Assembly: GCA_019722365.1 (NCBI GenBank)
Contig: JADFUC010000776.1
Coordinates: 806,001-870,000, forward strand
Length of the DNA: 64,000 nt
From: Lithospermum erythrorhizon
Taxonomy: Eukaryota; Streptophyta; Magnoliopsida; Boraginales; Boraginaceae
Direction of reading: 5' to 3'
Part shown: positions 48,661 through 61,706 of the stretch, in pieces
Numbering within the stretch: position 1 is the stretch's first letter
Layout of the letters: the number at the start of each line of letters is the position of its first letter
Program-made: the position numbers and the translations under genes
The notes under the pieces: model-generated
What the model was told of the DNA's origin: nothing
What the model saw: only the letters and a program-made list of their open reading frames with translations
The model's database searches: none

Positions 48661-51600
48661 CTACGCCGAAGATGGAAATATACGTAGAAGCCTCTTGACC
48701 AATAATAACAGCGTAGTATTGAGCAATGCTTTTAAGTAAATACATCTGCCAATTGCTCCTTCGAAGAGACATGAGAAGGATTAATAAAACCAACCTTGAA
48801 ATGATCCTTAACCACATGACAATCAATCTCAATATGTTTAGTTCTTTCATGGAACAACAGATTCTCCACTTGTATGAAATGCTATCGGTTATCACGTCAG
48901 CGAATTGGTTCACTGATAGGAATATCAAGATCTTGAAACAAATAACTGAGCCATTTTAATTCGCAAAGAGCGCAAATGCTAAACACGTACGATACCTTCT
49001 AGAGGCTTAGAACAATATTTTGTTTCTTGGATTTCAGAGGTATGTATTCTGCCTAGCAAAACCTGATAACGCAATTGACTTCACAATAACATCCCAGCTG
49101 ATCTACGACATCTTAAGCGCACAGTGGTAGCGGCGCTACTAAGTAAAACAATCCCGCCAGTTCTTTGTCCGTTGAAGTGCCGCCCACGTGAATAGCGATA
49201 TGCCAATGGTTAAGCGTAGGGTGTGCATGAACTGCGAGATGAAACGACATAAGTCCAAAATCGGGTCTGTTGAAATTCCAAATACAACAAGCACTTCTGA
49301 TCTCCACCATATATTGCAGGATCATCCATGAGAGGAGAATTAGGATCATAGGACTACCAATCAACTTGTAATGGAGTTGCTACTTTATGTGCATCCTGCA
49401 ACTGCATATCCTTATTGATGTCCAGAAACATGCTTTCTTTGTGAGAGGAGAAATCACAAATCCCAAAAAAGAAATTGCTGCGAGCCTCGGATCTTTGATT
49501 GTAAATTTTTTGTGCAAATGTTGCTTAGCGCATGAGTACTTCCCTAAAGGTCTCCACAGCCAATGATATCATCTGCATACACTATAAGCACCATGAAACA
49601 CGTGTTAGAACTCATCACAAACATACAATTATCACTGCAAGATTGCACAAAGCCATAAGCTTTGAGTAGAAGTATGAACTCAATTGTTCAAAACAATCTT
49701 GAGAACATTTCGATCCATAAAAGAGACCTCTTGAATCCTACAACGCTTGGCCGGGCTTAACTTGATGTACCACCGGGAAGGACCATATCGCCTCTTAAAT
49801 CAGGACAACCATGCAAAAAATATATTGTTCACATCTAATTGATGCAAAGAACATTTTGCTGTGATCTCGGCCTGTGCTAAATAAATCTAACAACAACATG
49901 GTTTAGCAAGCGGGTGAAAACTATCATAGTAGCTGTCCACTTCCCACTGATTATAACCTTTAGCCGCTAATCATTTTTTTACTTCTCACAGAACCATCAG
50001 GGATGACAGCACTGTATATCCACACACGGCCTATGACCTTTTTATCACTAGGAAGAGTAGTTAGTTCACACTCTTCCATGATTTTCACAAAACTTTCGGC
50101 TTCGGTTGCATAGCCTTTATCCATTCATGATTAACACATGTTTGTTTATAGGTATGTGGCTCTTGAATAGTAGACATATTAGCAATGAACAACATGTGTG
50201 AATGAAAATATGGCTATGACTATAAGAACAGAGGCCTGTATAATCATTGTGAATTTGGCGGGGAAACTTCTTAGCTTTATTAAGTATACAACGGGAGGGA
50301 AGATGAGCATTAGAAGAAGTAGAAGTGGATGTAGGAATAGAAGATTCATTTATAGACATATCCTCACTTAACACTTGTGGATTAGGAGGATCACTAGGAG
50401 AACTACTAGGAGCAACATTGATTAGTTTCACTTAGTAATATAGTGATCGGCCGACCACCCACAGCATGCAAGCTTCTTTGTTTGGTGATCAAATAGGATG
50501 ACAATTTACAATGGGGCCCTATCTATAGGCTCTGACCTCATGAAATTTCACATCTTTTGGATCTGATTTGAGTAATAAATCAAAAGTCTAAAAACCTTTT
50601 AATTAGGAGGATAGCCTATAAAGATGGCTGGATGTGATCTAGCTTGAAATTTAGTTTTATGAGGTTCATTGCAACAAAACAAGCATCCAAGAAACTCTTG
50701 AAGACCTTCTTAAGGAGGTTTTCAAAATAACTTTTTATGAGGAGATTTCAGGTTTAACCTGATTTATACATTTACAACATAAGTTTGCATAAATTCAGAA
50801 CAAAATATAGCATCTCAATTTCATAGGCAAATTAGATTGAAACATCATGACTAGCCATTTGTAAAAGGTGTTGGTATTTTCTTTCGACCCTGCCATTCGG
50901 TTGAGGTGTGTAAGGACAGGTCTTTTGATGTAAAATGCCTTGCTCAGAGAGATAATAATGACACATTTGATTAACAAATTATCCACCATTGTATGTTACA
51001 GCGCCTTTAGTCTCAAACCCAATGTTTGAATCATGGAAACAAAGTTCTTAAGAATGTCTATGGCTTGATCTTTATGGTTAATCATGTAAGTCCATGTGCT
51101 CCTAATATGATCTTCCACAATAGTTATGAAAAATCTAGCTCCAGTCCTAGTAATAGTCCTATTTGGCTCCCATAGATCCATATGTATTAACTAAAATATG
51201 TGAGTAGACATAGATTGACTAACAGGAAATGACATTCTTTGATGTTTAGCAAGTGGACAAACAAAACATATATCATCATCACAAGATAACTATTTCAACA
51301 AATCAATATGTTTCGTAATATTAGAAAAGCAATGACCTAACCTATTGTGTCAAATGACATGTTGTTTGGCACTAGTTTTATTTCGACCATTTACAGCAGG
51401 CTTCCTATTTATAATATCATTGAAAGACCTCTAAAGTTAAACTGGCTTCCGGGTAGCCAAAAGGAGAAAAAAGACTTACATTAAGTACATAAAGCCCCTT
51501 CTCTTGACTCCCAACAGCCAGGACTTTATGTGATCTAGTATCCTGCATCACACAATTATGTTGAAAGTTTAACAAAGACATTTGAAGTTCTAATCAATTG

Positions 51601-52940
51601 ACTCATAAATAACAGATTGTACTTGAAAGTAGGAAGAATAGCCCAATTATTTGGGATAAGCTATCTTATTTGTGTTATTAGGAAGTTTAACCATCTGAGG
51701 AGGCTCAAGGATTCTTATATTTTTTCAAAGGTTAATAATATTACGCACCGCATTGAACTCAGACTTTACCTCTCCCATTCAAGAACCAATAGCGCTACTT
51801 GACAATATTGGTAACACCATGATGATTAGTTGTACCCTCTGAACTACGCAAAATTCACCATGGCTCCTCACAGCCTCAGTAAAATTTCCCTCGGCTCTTC
51901 GTTCCCGATTCTCCACAAAAGTGGTGTCTTGCCTTTGCTTATAATCTTTCTCTCGCCATGACATTGTGTGCATTACTCTTACCCTTCCCGCGATTTGGGA
52001 CTTTACATTCGGAAATCTACTGACCTAAAAGCGACCATTCCTCGCGTGTCCGGTCTTTCCAAATCACACTTTGGGTGTGGTTTATCACCACTTCTCTCCT
52101 TTTGGCCCATGATTTAACAACACAGAATTCATTGTGTTCATACCGTTTCCCTCTCATTTATTTCCGTATTCTGATATGACCTAGTATGCATAATCACATT
52201 TCCCCTCTCAATTATTTGCTACGTATGCTCTCTGCTGCTCTACTTGGATCATCATCCCATATGCTTTTGCCACAGAAGGCAAATGATCCATCAATAACAC
52301 ATTTCTAAGTAAATGAACTCATATTAATTCCATGAGGAGGCGCATCATTTTCTCTTCGTATCTTGACCCTCTGACATTAGATTTCAACAAACTAGTTCAT
52401 CCACAAATCTTTCACTTTATTATAGTACATAGCAACCGAATCTCCTCCTTGCTTACTACTATAAATGCTCCTCCTTAGTTCATATATCCCACAAGACTAC
52501 TATGACCTCCAAATTGCTCACTTAATTTCCTATGGCTACATGGCATTACTTACTAGGAATAAAACATCCCACTCAAACAATTCCTTCGACATGGAGTTCA
52601 TAATCCATGAAATCACAGTCGAATTTACTTTTCGCCATTGTTTATACCTAGGGTTATTATCATTAGAAACTTCAATTTCACCATTAACAAATCCTAGCTT
52701 AACCACAACTACATGCGTATACAAAATGCTTCTACTCCATCCTATATAATTGGCTCCGTCAACAAATCAGATACTAATACAAGACTCAGTCTAAAGAATG
52801 TATAAGATCTCAGTTTTAGTACTAACAATTAAACTTTTAATTTACACCCAATTCTTTCAGAATTTCGATTTTCAGTTTGTGAATTTTGATTTTGATTTAG
52901 ATTCGACATTTTCAATTGATTAAGCTCGTTTTTTTAATCC
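48661..52940 (-). pseudogene. Ty1/copia polyprotein remnant (gag-PR-INT-RT-RH)
   Basis: Copia polyprotein broken by many stops and frameshifts, in correct family order on the minus strand. Gag: VISWIMNSMSKEL (about 52620-52580). Integrase core: DLWEPNRTITRTGARFFITI with DHIRSTWTYM and HKDQAI (51178-51040), then PNRMAGSKENTNTF (about 50905-50860, compare PQQNGRVERKHR) and MFQSNLPMK. Next comes a GYPPN-type block (about 50620-50550). RT: active-site YADDI at 49579-49565 (in MVLIVYADDIIG). RNase H with its tail DCHVV and QLADVFTK-like text runs to about 48700. Integrase preceding RT identifies copia rather than gypsy. All domains are represented, so the element was once complete; it cannot be functional now. 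Confidence 0.9.
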
Positions 52941-52945
52941 ACTGA

Positions 52946-52957
52946 GCTACGATACCA
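52946..52957 (-). promoter_or_regulatory. Primer-binding site of the copia element
   Basis: On the minus strand TGGTATCGTAGC, two mismatches from TGGTATCAGAGC, the initiator Met-tRNA complement used by most plant copia elements. It sits a few bases inside the 5' LTR, exactly where expected. Confidence 0.85.
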
Positions 52958-52962
52958 TAAGT

Positions 52963-53251
52963 TGTTAAAATTTGGTGGCCAAAATCGCCATTGAAGTTTC
53001 GAAGAAAAGCTTCGAATTATAACGAGAAATGAAGAAGGACAAGAAAAACTAGATTTGATTAGTTAGGTACAGCTTATGATTTTCTATTTATACATGTGGA
53101 CCTCTCGTTATTTTACCACGTCATTTCCTTTAGCCGCAGCATCATCGGTAAGCTAAATAATAGACCGGGTTAGATTCCTTGTCTTTCGCTCTTTAAATTT
53201 CATTTCGACCTCTTCTTTCCTTCTTTGCCGCTATATATACATAATAACTGA
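52963..53251 (-). repeat. 5' LTR of the copia element
   Basis: Partner of 48381-48660; in plus orientation begins TGTT. About 290 bp. It carries many substitutions and small indels relative to the other LTR, so the insertion is old. The outer end (near 53251) is uncertain and no 5-bp target duplication could be confirmed. Confidence 0.8.
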
Positions 53252-56100
53252 GTTCTTGCCGTTTTATAGTATATACTATAACATTGACCAATATATATAT
53301 TCTCTGATTAAATAAATCTCGCCAGAGCATAGTAATATACGGCTTTATCGTGCGTTCTTAGGGAATTTTTAACATTTCCGCCCCGGTTGCCATCGATTAC
53401 GTGCGAGATGTCTTGTAACAAAAATTACAACAAATAATTGAAATATATTCGTATATATAAGAAGATTAGGTATGTCTCGAAACATGAATTGAATCCGATT
53501 AATAGATTTGGTTCTTGGAACTCTCTATGCGTTAAATTCAGCCCACTTTTAGATAAGGAAATTTTGAAGAATACCACAAGTCGGCCTCTTATTTGCCTGA
53601 TACACAAAATCTTTTTTATTAACAAAATACCACAAATTGACTATGAAATGACTAATTTACCCACCATTAAATCAATCGATACACATACTTCCTGCAGTTC
53701 ATTGAGTCTTGCGCTTTCTCTTTTTTTCCTTTTCTCCTTTCCGATTTCATTCTTCTTCAGCACTTGATTATGCTTCTTTTTTTTTTCCTCTTTTCTTTTC
53801 TTTTCCTTTGACTCCTCGAAAACAACAGCTTGTCCCAAACTTTGCTCAAGCGTTTTTCTTTCGGCCAGTTCTTTACCAAATTTTATGGAAGGGAATAAGG
53901 TAAATTTCTAATTTTTTCTTAGTTTTTTCAATCGATTTGAGTTAGGTGAATCCATGACGCTATATTTTTGTTCGTTTGTTTGCTAAATTTTACATATATG
54001 TAAAAGTAACTTAATATAATAATAAATATACTAATATACTATACTATATACCTTAGTATATTACTATACTGTCACGTTATATAGCAATACTCTTGAAATT
54101 TGTTCACAGTATAATACGGTATGTCAGTTATAATCGTTGTAATACATCATAAGTAGTCAACCACAAGAGTGGGACTTTGTCAGCAACAATTCACCCCTTT
54201 TAGCCAACCCTGAGAGTGGGTTTAACATTCAGGCGCATCAAGATCAAATTTTCATCGATAATGAATCGGATGTGCTCTAAAAACAAACTTAAAATGCCTT
54301 TGTTGTTAACCTTAAATGCTTTACGCAAAACAACCATCTTTTACGGTAACAATAAAATATCCAAAGTTAATACAACAACAAAATATCAGTCAAAATCAAA
54401 ACAAAAACAAAGTAACGTCTTATATAATGTAATTCGGAAAATGAACATTTAATAAAATCCAAAACAAAAACAAAATGTACCTTTATTGTCATCAAATAAA
54501 CACACAGAGACGCGATACTTTACTGTGGTACAGCACTCCCTCAATCAGCAATTGTTAACGTTTTCACAAATCAGGTGGGCAATTCTTGACTATTCTTAAA
54601 ATAATATTTTCAAAATTATGGCTGACATTATGAAATTAGTTATACCTAATTATATTAAGTTCTCTTTAATGTTTATAACATATGATAATATCATTATACT
54701 AAGTTATAACATATTATAGTATGTTATCTTGTGTTATAATATATGATAATATATTAGGGATTAAAACATATTATAATGTGTTATCTTAGATTCTATGATT
54801 ATACATCAAAGTGAGCCGCCAAGAAAACTAAAATTCAAACTTTTTATCCATAATTAAAACACAAACAATATCACACCTAAACTCTTAACACCTCAAAACC
54901 CTGAAAAACGTAAAGATTCAGAGCTTTTTGTGAAAATAAAACTGCAATAACAACGTGTCAAAACCGAGAAATAACTGATAAAATTCATTGAAATGAATTA
55001 AGCTAAAATATCTAGCGATAGCAGTAATGCCCAAGTATGGCTTCAGAGATTTTGGAATAACTTACATTGTTTGAAGTCTCCGACTTTTTTAGGTTAATAA
55101 TATAAATTTTTTTACATCGCCTCATAATGTGAATTAGCTTTGTAAATGGGGGGAGGAATTGGCTCTCTATAATGAGGAGGAGATTCAAACACGTAAATGT
55201 GGAAATAGTGGGAGTAACAGGTTTGTGGTATGGAAAAGTTGTTTAGGGGTATAATCGTTAACGATTGTTGTTTTGTTTAATAAAAAGATTTTGTGTTGTG
55301 GCAAGGGTTAACGTGGTATTCTTCAATTTCTCGCTTTTGATCTGGTTTTATAAGCAATGGAAAATAAAATTCATATTTCATCATTCACATTTTTCCACAT
55401 CCTTATCACCTCTTGTTTTTGATTGATATTACATTATCTGTAAAGGCCATCTTCTAAATTATCTAAAATAACAATTCGATACGTAATGTATAATGAAGTT
55501 GTAAATTATGAGATAAAATGAGGCATAAAAAAAAATCATACATTAATTTTTGAATAAATCAAAGTGAACAATAAACGACAATTAGAATCAGGTTTCCTAT
55601 CTAGATTTTCTGAAAGTACAAAGATAGTTTATTGTCATTTAACAGTAATAAATAACCTTTTGGAAACAAGTGTTTTGCTTAATTTGATTTATTGAAACTA
55701 TTAAATTTATATAAAGAGATTATGGATCTCCACGAGTTATAATCTAACGTTATAAGTTTCCTCAAATGCATGCTTATGAATAACCATTTGTTACGGTATA
55801 GTGATAATTCAGTTTCAACATTATTTTCCATTACAAATAAGACATGTAGAGTAAAGCAACAGAAATGGCTATACTAGCTTCATCAATTCATACTAAATCA
55901 AGCAACAAAATTCAAAATAATACAACAAATGCAACCCTACTGACACAATATTGACAATGATGCCATACTCTTAACATGCATTCCTCAGATTAGTCGATTA
56001 GAGAAAGCGGATAGAGACGATATAATATGCTAGTAAATTCTTCAGATTGGCGGAGAGTTGAACTACGCTGGCCTTTCTGGCTGTACTTCGATTAGAGAAC
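53252..56100. other. Intergenic DNA downstream of the RINGv gene
   Basis: Mostly AT-rich. A strongly pyrimidine-rich tract runs at about 53705-53820 (long CTTTT/CCTTTT runs). Near 54640-54790, ATTATA/TATGATAATAT-type words repeat imperfectly. The right end (about 55800-56100) should be the 3' UTR of the minus-strand RINGv gene. Confidence 0.4.
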
Positions 56101-57795
56101 TCACGAAGGTACATTGAAGTGAAAGAGCCACGATATAACAAACGCAAAAACCATACAAGCCAGCAAGAAGTTAAGGAACCGATGACCTTGCCAAAAGTAT
56201 CGTCGTGCCTCGCCAGGAGGCCCTGGAATGCTAGTAGTGACAGCAGCAGCATTTTCGTCATCCCACTGCTCTGACAATGCGGTCTCATTTGGTCCAGAAA
56301 CATTCCGTGCAACCGATCCACAGATCTCACATGTCCTGCCAGTAGAAGAAAAATTGCAAGACTAATGAACATCCGAGTAAGGAAAACCAACAATGACATA
56401 TTGCTTGATAAAAGAGATATTAGGTCTACTACTACATTGGCTTGTAACAGATGATTCTAAGGAATTTGCTTATTTGCACTGCAAGTGAAACATTAGATGA
56501 CTGGACAGCCAACAAAATAAAACGGAACTCCATACGACGTATATGATAACCAATGCTCAGGGTTCTATTCTTTACCGTTCTTCAAAAGATAAACGGATAA
56601 GTGGAAGAAATTTCCATCAGGAAGGAGCAGGCCAGTTGAAGTTAGTATAAATACATTCATCTAGCTCAGCTGTCGCAACAATGCATATTCCTGCAACTTA
56701 GCAAGGAACTACAGAAACATCAAATGCTTGTTCTTGAATGGTAAAGTGATCATACTAATCCAAAATGCTACAATTCCAAGACGTTCTAATTAGTAATAAG
56801 TAAATAGTAAACAGATTCATGGGCTCAGGAAAGAATCTAATCATATTCAAAAGAATCTGTAAGTTGATATAAGTCTATGGAGTTCTACTAACTTCAACAA
56901 ATTGTGAGAATCTAACTTCAACAGATGGGACGGCATAGATCATTTGCATCGTTGGCATCTAAACAAAGTGCTGCATTTAATTCTTTTAGCAAGTCTAGTA
57001 ATTTTTAAACCAGGATTCAGACAGAAAAGGCATGTTTGCTGCAACTTAAATAATCACAGGATTCACAGCAAATGAAGTGATTGATACAAAGTTACAAACA
57101 ATAAGGACATTTCAAGACTACAAGTACTATGAAGAACTAACATCATTCATTCACAAGCTGCACAGACCCACATATAATTTGCAAGAAAACAATACCAAAA
57201 ACAGCAAACCTTAGCACATTAATACAAAAAGTAATCAAGGAAATTGCATTCCCTAACAAATGGAACTTCATGTGGCTAACACACCAATCATCATAGCTAT
57301 TAAAAAAAATGCTGATTTGAGAACATCTACTTACCTATTTCCCTTAATCTTGAACCAAGCCTCAGCACATTGTTTGTGAGCAGCAGCTAAGTCATCTTTA
57401 CAAGAGCACCCTAACTCAATGGGGAACCCAGATTCTTGATTCCAAGCATCCAAGGTCAAATGACATATCCTACAATCTCTCTCAACTCTCTCCAAATGCG
57501 ACTTCACTTCTTTCTCTTCTCCATCTTCCAGATCTATCTCTACTGAGCAATCTGAAACAGAAGATACCCTCTCTTTTTCTGGCACCCCTACAATCTCAGG
57601 GCCGGAATGGTCTACCTCCTCCTTGAAGGTCTTCGAGTTCTCGTTTTTTATTGATAACAAATTACGACTAACATGTCCATCAGAGGATGAACAACTGCCA
57701 CCCTTTAAGGAGGAAGAAATACAGTCACCACCACCTTCAACACTGTTCTGGCCAGACTCTAGATCATTATGACTAGATATGTTCAAAGATTGCAT
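56101..57795 (-). CDS. RINGv (C4HC3, MARCH-type) membrane E3 ubiquitin ligase
   Basis: Exon 1 is 57795-57335 and exon 2 is 56335-56101; the 1-kb intron is GT..AG and splits an AG|G Arg codon, giving 231 residues. The ATG at 57795 is chosen because the frame opens further upstream only with TTG. The first 100 residues are Ser/Glu-rich and probably disordered. The RINGv zinc finger is complete: C108, C111, C130, C132, H140, C143, C156 and C159, with CxC, Cx7H, HxxC and CxxC spacing all canonical (CRICH..., CSCKDD, HKQCAEAWFK, CEICG). The finger spans the intron. Near the C-terminus, RRYFWQGHRFLNFLL leads into one hydrophobic segment (about 207-227) followed by a short tail. Plant relatives are annotated as RING/FYVE/PHD-type proteins. 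E2-dependent ubiquitin transfer at a membrane is the family expectation; substrates are unknown. Confidence 0.92.
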
Positions 57796-59100
57796 TTTTA
57801 CAAATACCAAGAAGGGAAATCCTCATGAAAATGCAGCAAAACAGTGAGATCACAAAAAAGCTCACCAAAAAGATTGGAGTCTTCAATAAAAAGCTCACTT
57901 TATATAACTTGGTTTCTACTCATTTCTAGACCTCTAACCTAAATCCATGTACTACACACAATTCATCAAAAAAACATAACAAAAACACAAAATCTTGAAA
58001 TTTCCATCCTCTCTTTCAGTCCACGGACTTAACTAGGATGAAAGAGAGTTCTAAAATTGGGGGAAAAAAATAATGTCTACTGTGTAGGCTTCCCTACCTA
58101 AAGTACAAAAAGAGACTCAGAAACTCGGCAGTAAGTGTATGCAAGTATTTAATTATGCATATGCTCTGCTTCACCTAGATCAGAGTACTATTTTCTTGCT
58201 AAAAAATCAATTATTTGTGTACTATGAGTTTGGACTTCTTCCATAGTTTTCCATAGATAAAATCAATTTCCACGTAAGGGCATGTGCTAACATAAGCAAA
58301 AATCAAATACATGTCGATAATAGGATGATCTTGAACTTAAAATAATATAAGTAGATTATTTTCAAATATGAGATATCTTTAAAGTCATTCGCCCTAAAAA
58401 TTATGTATGTAAATATTTATCTTAAAAACCAGAAGATGACAAAGAATTCTTAAAATGATGATGTATCCCAAAGGAGTTCTTTTTTATGGTGAAATTTACT
58501 TTTTCTTATTTTACATTAAAAATGGAAATGAAAAGCTACATAAGTTGGATACGTCAACTTGTGACTTTGTTGAGTTTGGTTTAGATTCTTGTGTACTTTT
58601 TCTCTGTTAGCTGCTGGTTGGTTACCATAATGAGAAAAAATTGAAAGCGAAATTGGACAGTAGTATCTCTTCCAGTTATATGGGTTGCCTGGTACGTAAG
58701 GAAAATAATTTATCCTCCCGGAATAAAAATGAGTCAAATATTATGCAATCTTACCTGTAAGACTGCGATAACAAGAAAATTGTTTTGGAACATTGTTGAA
58801 ATTGTTAAGTACATTTTCTTTTTCAAATATTAGGTGAAATACAAACTCTCAAGTCTAGCCTAATCATCCTGGAATTTTTGTAGCAGAACCAACAACATAA
58901 TATCTTCACATCATAAAAGGGTAGATCAACTCTAGTACTCCACATACATCTCCATGTATAGAAGTGTTTGCGCAATCAGCTTACTAATAGTATTTTCAGG
59001 AAAAACTCAAACTATAGTTTATAACAGTTAACATCAATATTCATATTACACAGTAATAACAAGCCAAAGAAAAAGTCTTCAGAATTATGCTGGGCGGATG
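57796..59100. other. RINGv upstream region and YOS1 3' region
   Basis: 57796-58150 probably holds the promoter and 5' UTR of the minus-strand RINGv gene. 58150-59100 includes AT-rich sequence and the likely 3' UTR of the YOS1-like gene. No other coding frame is credible. Confidence 0.4.
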
Positions 59101-59334
59101 TCAACCAGATACCACCTTCACAACAATGCATAGGGTGTTGAGGAGAATAAGAAGAACCCTTAAATACTGAGTCGCATATATAAGACCAAGTATTTGGCCC
59201 TTCAACGAGTTCCTCTTGACACCGGAATACTCCTGGAAGCTCCATCCTCTGGGTGCAAGAAATCGATCTTCATTTAAGATGGCCAAAGAATTTGCAAGAA
59301 GCAGGCATCCTTCTAATAATGTCCACAAACCCAT
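59101..59334 (-). CDS. YOS1: YOS1/IER3IP1-like ER-Golgi transport protein
   Basis: A single uninterrupted coding exon of 77 residues, the usual length of this small membrane-protein family (Pfam Yos1). It starts MGLWTLLEGCLLLANSLAIL, a hydrophobic N-terminal segment, followed by the signature NEDRFLAPRGW (residues 21-31), SLKGQILGLIYA (about 43-54), a second hydrophobic segment (LLILLNTLCIVVKVV) and the terminal SG. In yeast Yos1 is a subunit of the Yip1-Yif1 complex needed for COPII-vesicle transport from ER to Golgi; a similar role is expected here. The shorter reading from an internal frame is a shadow. There may be a leader intron upstream, as many plant copies have one, but I could not place it. 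Confidence 0.95.
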   Translation of the reverse strand: MGLWTLLEGCLLLANSLAILNEDRFLAPRGWSFQEYSGVKRNSLKGQILGLIYATQYLRVLLILLNTLCIVVKVVSG

Positions 59335-60729
59335 TTTCTACACCAACTCGAAAGTATAATACATTACTCATTAGAGAACCCAAAAGAACGTTCATGATAA
59401 TGTAGGGGGAATGAACTTGGACTTAGATATGGTAAGGTCTTACACAAATCTGGCAATTATCAGTTCAGGTTTCAAGCATTCAGTAGTCTTCGAAGGATTA
59501 GAAAGTCATGTCATTGATGCATTTCAGACTTAACGCTTTGACATAATGTGTCTATATAAGAGCTAAGCAAGTAGCACAGTAGGAAAAAGAAATTACCTCG
59601 TCTGAAAGATAACAGATAACTAATGGACTCTAACAAGATGCATCTTACACAAGCTAACAGCAGCTCTATGATTCGATAATACCCTTATGTTGATAAATAG
59701 AATAGTTACTCACAACTTCACAAATAATATTAGCGGGATTGAAATAACAAATTTGCAGAACACGTTCATGTAGATACACCAAATCGCTGTGCACAGCAGA
59801 GCTACAAAGTTCTACTTCTTCATTAGCCTCTCACTTTCATTACAGAGTGTTCTATAACATGTTCTTCGCAACTTTCAATAATCCACCTCAACTACACATC
59901 ATCAAAATGCATTCTTTTATACTATTGAAGTCGCAATAATTAAGCTCGGAAACTGTTATTTACCCCCTACGATATTTGGTACACTTAATATGCCAACATA
60001 ATCATGCTACTGTTTCCCCTTGCTTTGTCCCAAATCTATAATTACGAAACCACCAAGTACATTAGCAGCCATTTTCATCAATGTATACTGTACACACATA
60101 CACAAATAAGGGTTATTCAAAATCAAGTTAATCGAATAGCCTAGTAGAAAAGCCTATCGCGAGTGACTACAAGCTCCTATGTTCGAAACTCACCTCATCG
60201 CTAAAAAAAATCAAGTTAAAAACTTTCATGTGTATCCTAAAAATTAAAACTAAGGGTTGTATTATTTATTTTATAACAATTCATAATCAATTAAATAATA
60301 AACACAACAAAAATCCAGTCTTTGTTCAATCTACCGCTAAAATTTCAGCTAAAATTTCCTATTCAACAATTTATTCAAAAGCAACAAATATCAACATATG
60401 AACAATTGAGATCAATTACCTCTTTCATCAATTTATTTACTCAAACAAGTATGACATTAAATTTAAAATTTAAAATTCATATACTACATGAAACTATGCA
60501 TTTTACTATAATTACATTAATAAGCAAAATTAGCACTAGATAAAATGAAAATAAACATAAACGCCAAATGGGTATTGTCTGAAAAAGTTGTAAGTTAATT
60601 TGATCCAGAAATAAAAAAATTATAAAAAAATAAAAAATATATATAGAAAAAAAAAAGATGCACAATATGAAATATGACAACAAAATTGGGAAATATTGGA
60701 TCAATTAATAGAATTTGAGATGCATAAAT
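59335..60729. other. Intergenic DNA upstream of YOS1
   Basis: Contains the promoter and leader of the minus-strand YOS1-like gene. AT-rich, with A-runs at 60608-60660. No other gene recognised. Confidence 0.4.
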
Positions 60730-61165
60730 AGGCAAAAACGTACTCAATAATTGAATTTAATCGGTTGAATTTGGTTGATTTTGATTTAATTAATTTGATT
60801 ATTCAATTTGATATGTTTAGCAAAGGGGAGAGAATCTGGAAAGTGTATCTTTGGGCTTCTGAGTTGGCTTGTAAAATAGCCCCGAAAGTTTAATTAAGGA
60901 AGTTCGGTTTGAGATTCAGTTTGATATAGTTAAGAGTCAAGTTTAAAATTCATTTTCAGATTCGGTCGAATTCGAAATTCCAGCTAGCTCGAAACTCCAG
61001 CTGGCTCGGTTGGATTTGAATGTTCTCAACGAACTTCAAGCAGTTCGAATCGATCTCCGAACCTTAGAATTTTTTCACCCAAATTGAATTTCAATTTTTT
61101 TATGTGTTCAAAGTTGAGCTAAATCGAACCTTCAAATCATATTGTTCGAGCCAAATCGAACCCTT
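60730..61165. repeat. TTCGGTT/TTCGAA-rich repeat block, probable transposon remnant
   Basis: The left half carries GGTTGAATTTGGTTGATTTTG and AGTTCGGTTTGAGATTCAGT-type words. The right half carries complementary AACCTTCAAATC and CCAAATCGAACCCTTATA-type words, plus a near-duplicate CGAAATTCCAGCTAGCTCG / CGAAACTCCAGCTGGCTCGG. This resembles the motif-packed ends of non-autonomous hAT elements. Read inward from the right, the end begins TAAGGGTTCGATTTGGCTCG; no matching left end or target duplication was established. Confidence 0.45.
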
Positions 61166-61706
61166 ATAACAACTCGAGTTGACACGATATAGTTACATAA
61201 ACATTTATCGGAATTTAGAACGTTTGAAATGTGTGATTGAAAAAATTAGGAATAGTTTGAAACATAAGTAGTGAACTAGTGATATAGGAAGTTTTAGAAA
61301 TGTTAGTGATGTGGCTGTCTATTTCCCTTTGTCTTTTATAAGAAAACTATTGATCAATGAAGACTTTATAATTTTGAACATTTATCACATTCAATTCTAA
61401 GTGAAGTCTTTATGATGATACAAAATGAATGGATGTGTTCAAAAATTAACCTTTACATTCAATTTTTTCAAGATGGTTTGGTGAGCCATAAAGGCCAGTA
61501 TTTTCCAAATAGAGGAAGAGATTTAAGAGTAACATTCACAAATGATTCACTGCCAAATCCATACATCAATCAGACAACACAAAGTCCTTTCCAAAGTTGT
61601 AGAACAATGTACACAAGGCCATGATAGATGTTATATTAGAGCAGAAAAAGCTTACTGAAAGAAGGCAATCCGTTTAGATGGGTAATAAATCGAAGACGAG
61701 CAAGAT
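61166..61706. other. Intergenic DNA
   Basis: No feature recognised beyond proximity to the LIM remnant. Confidence 0.35.

Noticed and set aside
53438..53903. Lys/Glu-rich (minus) and Ser/Phe-rich (plus) frames
   Set aside because: Both are translations of the pyrimidine-rich low-complexity tract.
60140..60210. GTTCGAAA-containing segment considered as a tRNA or SINE box B
   Set aside because: No box A at the right distance and no acceptor stem; there is no tail typical of a SINE.
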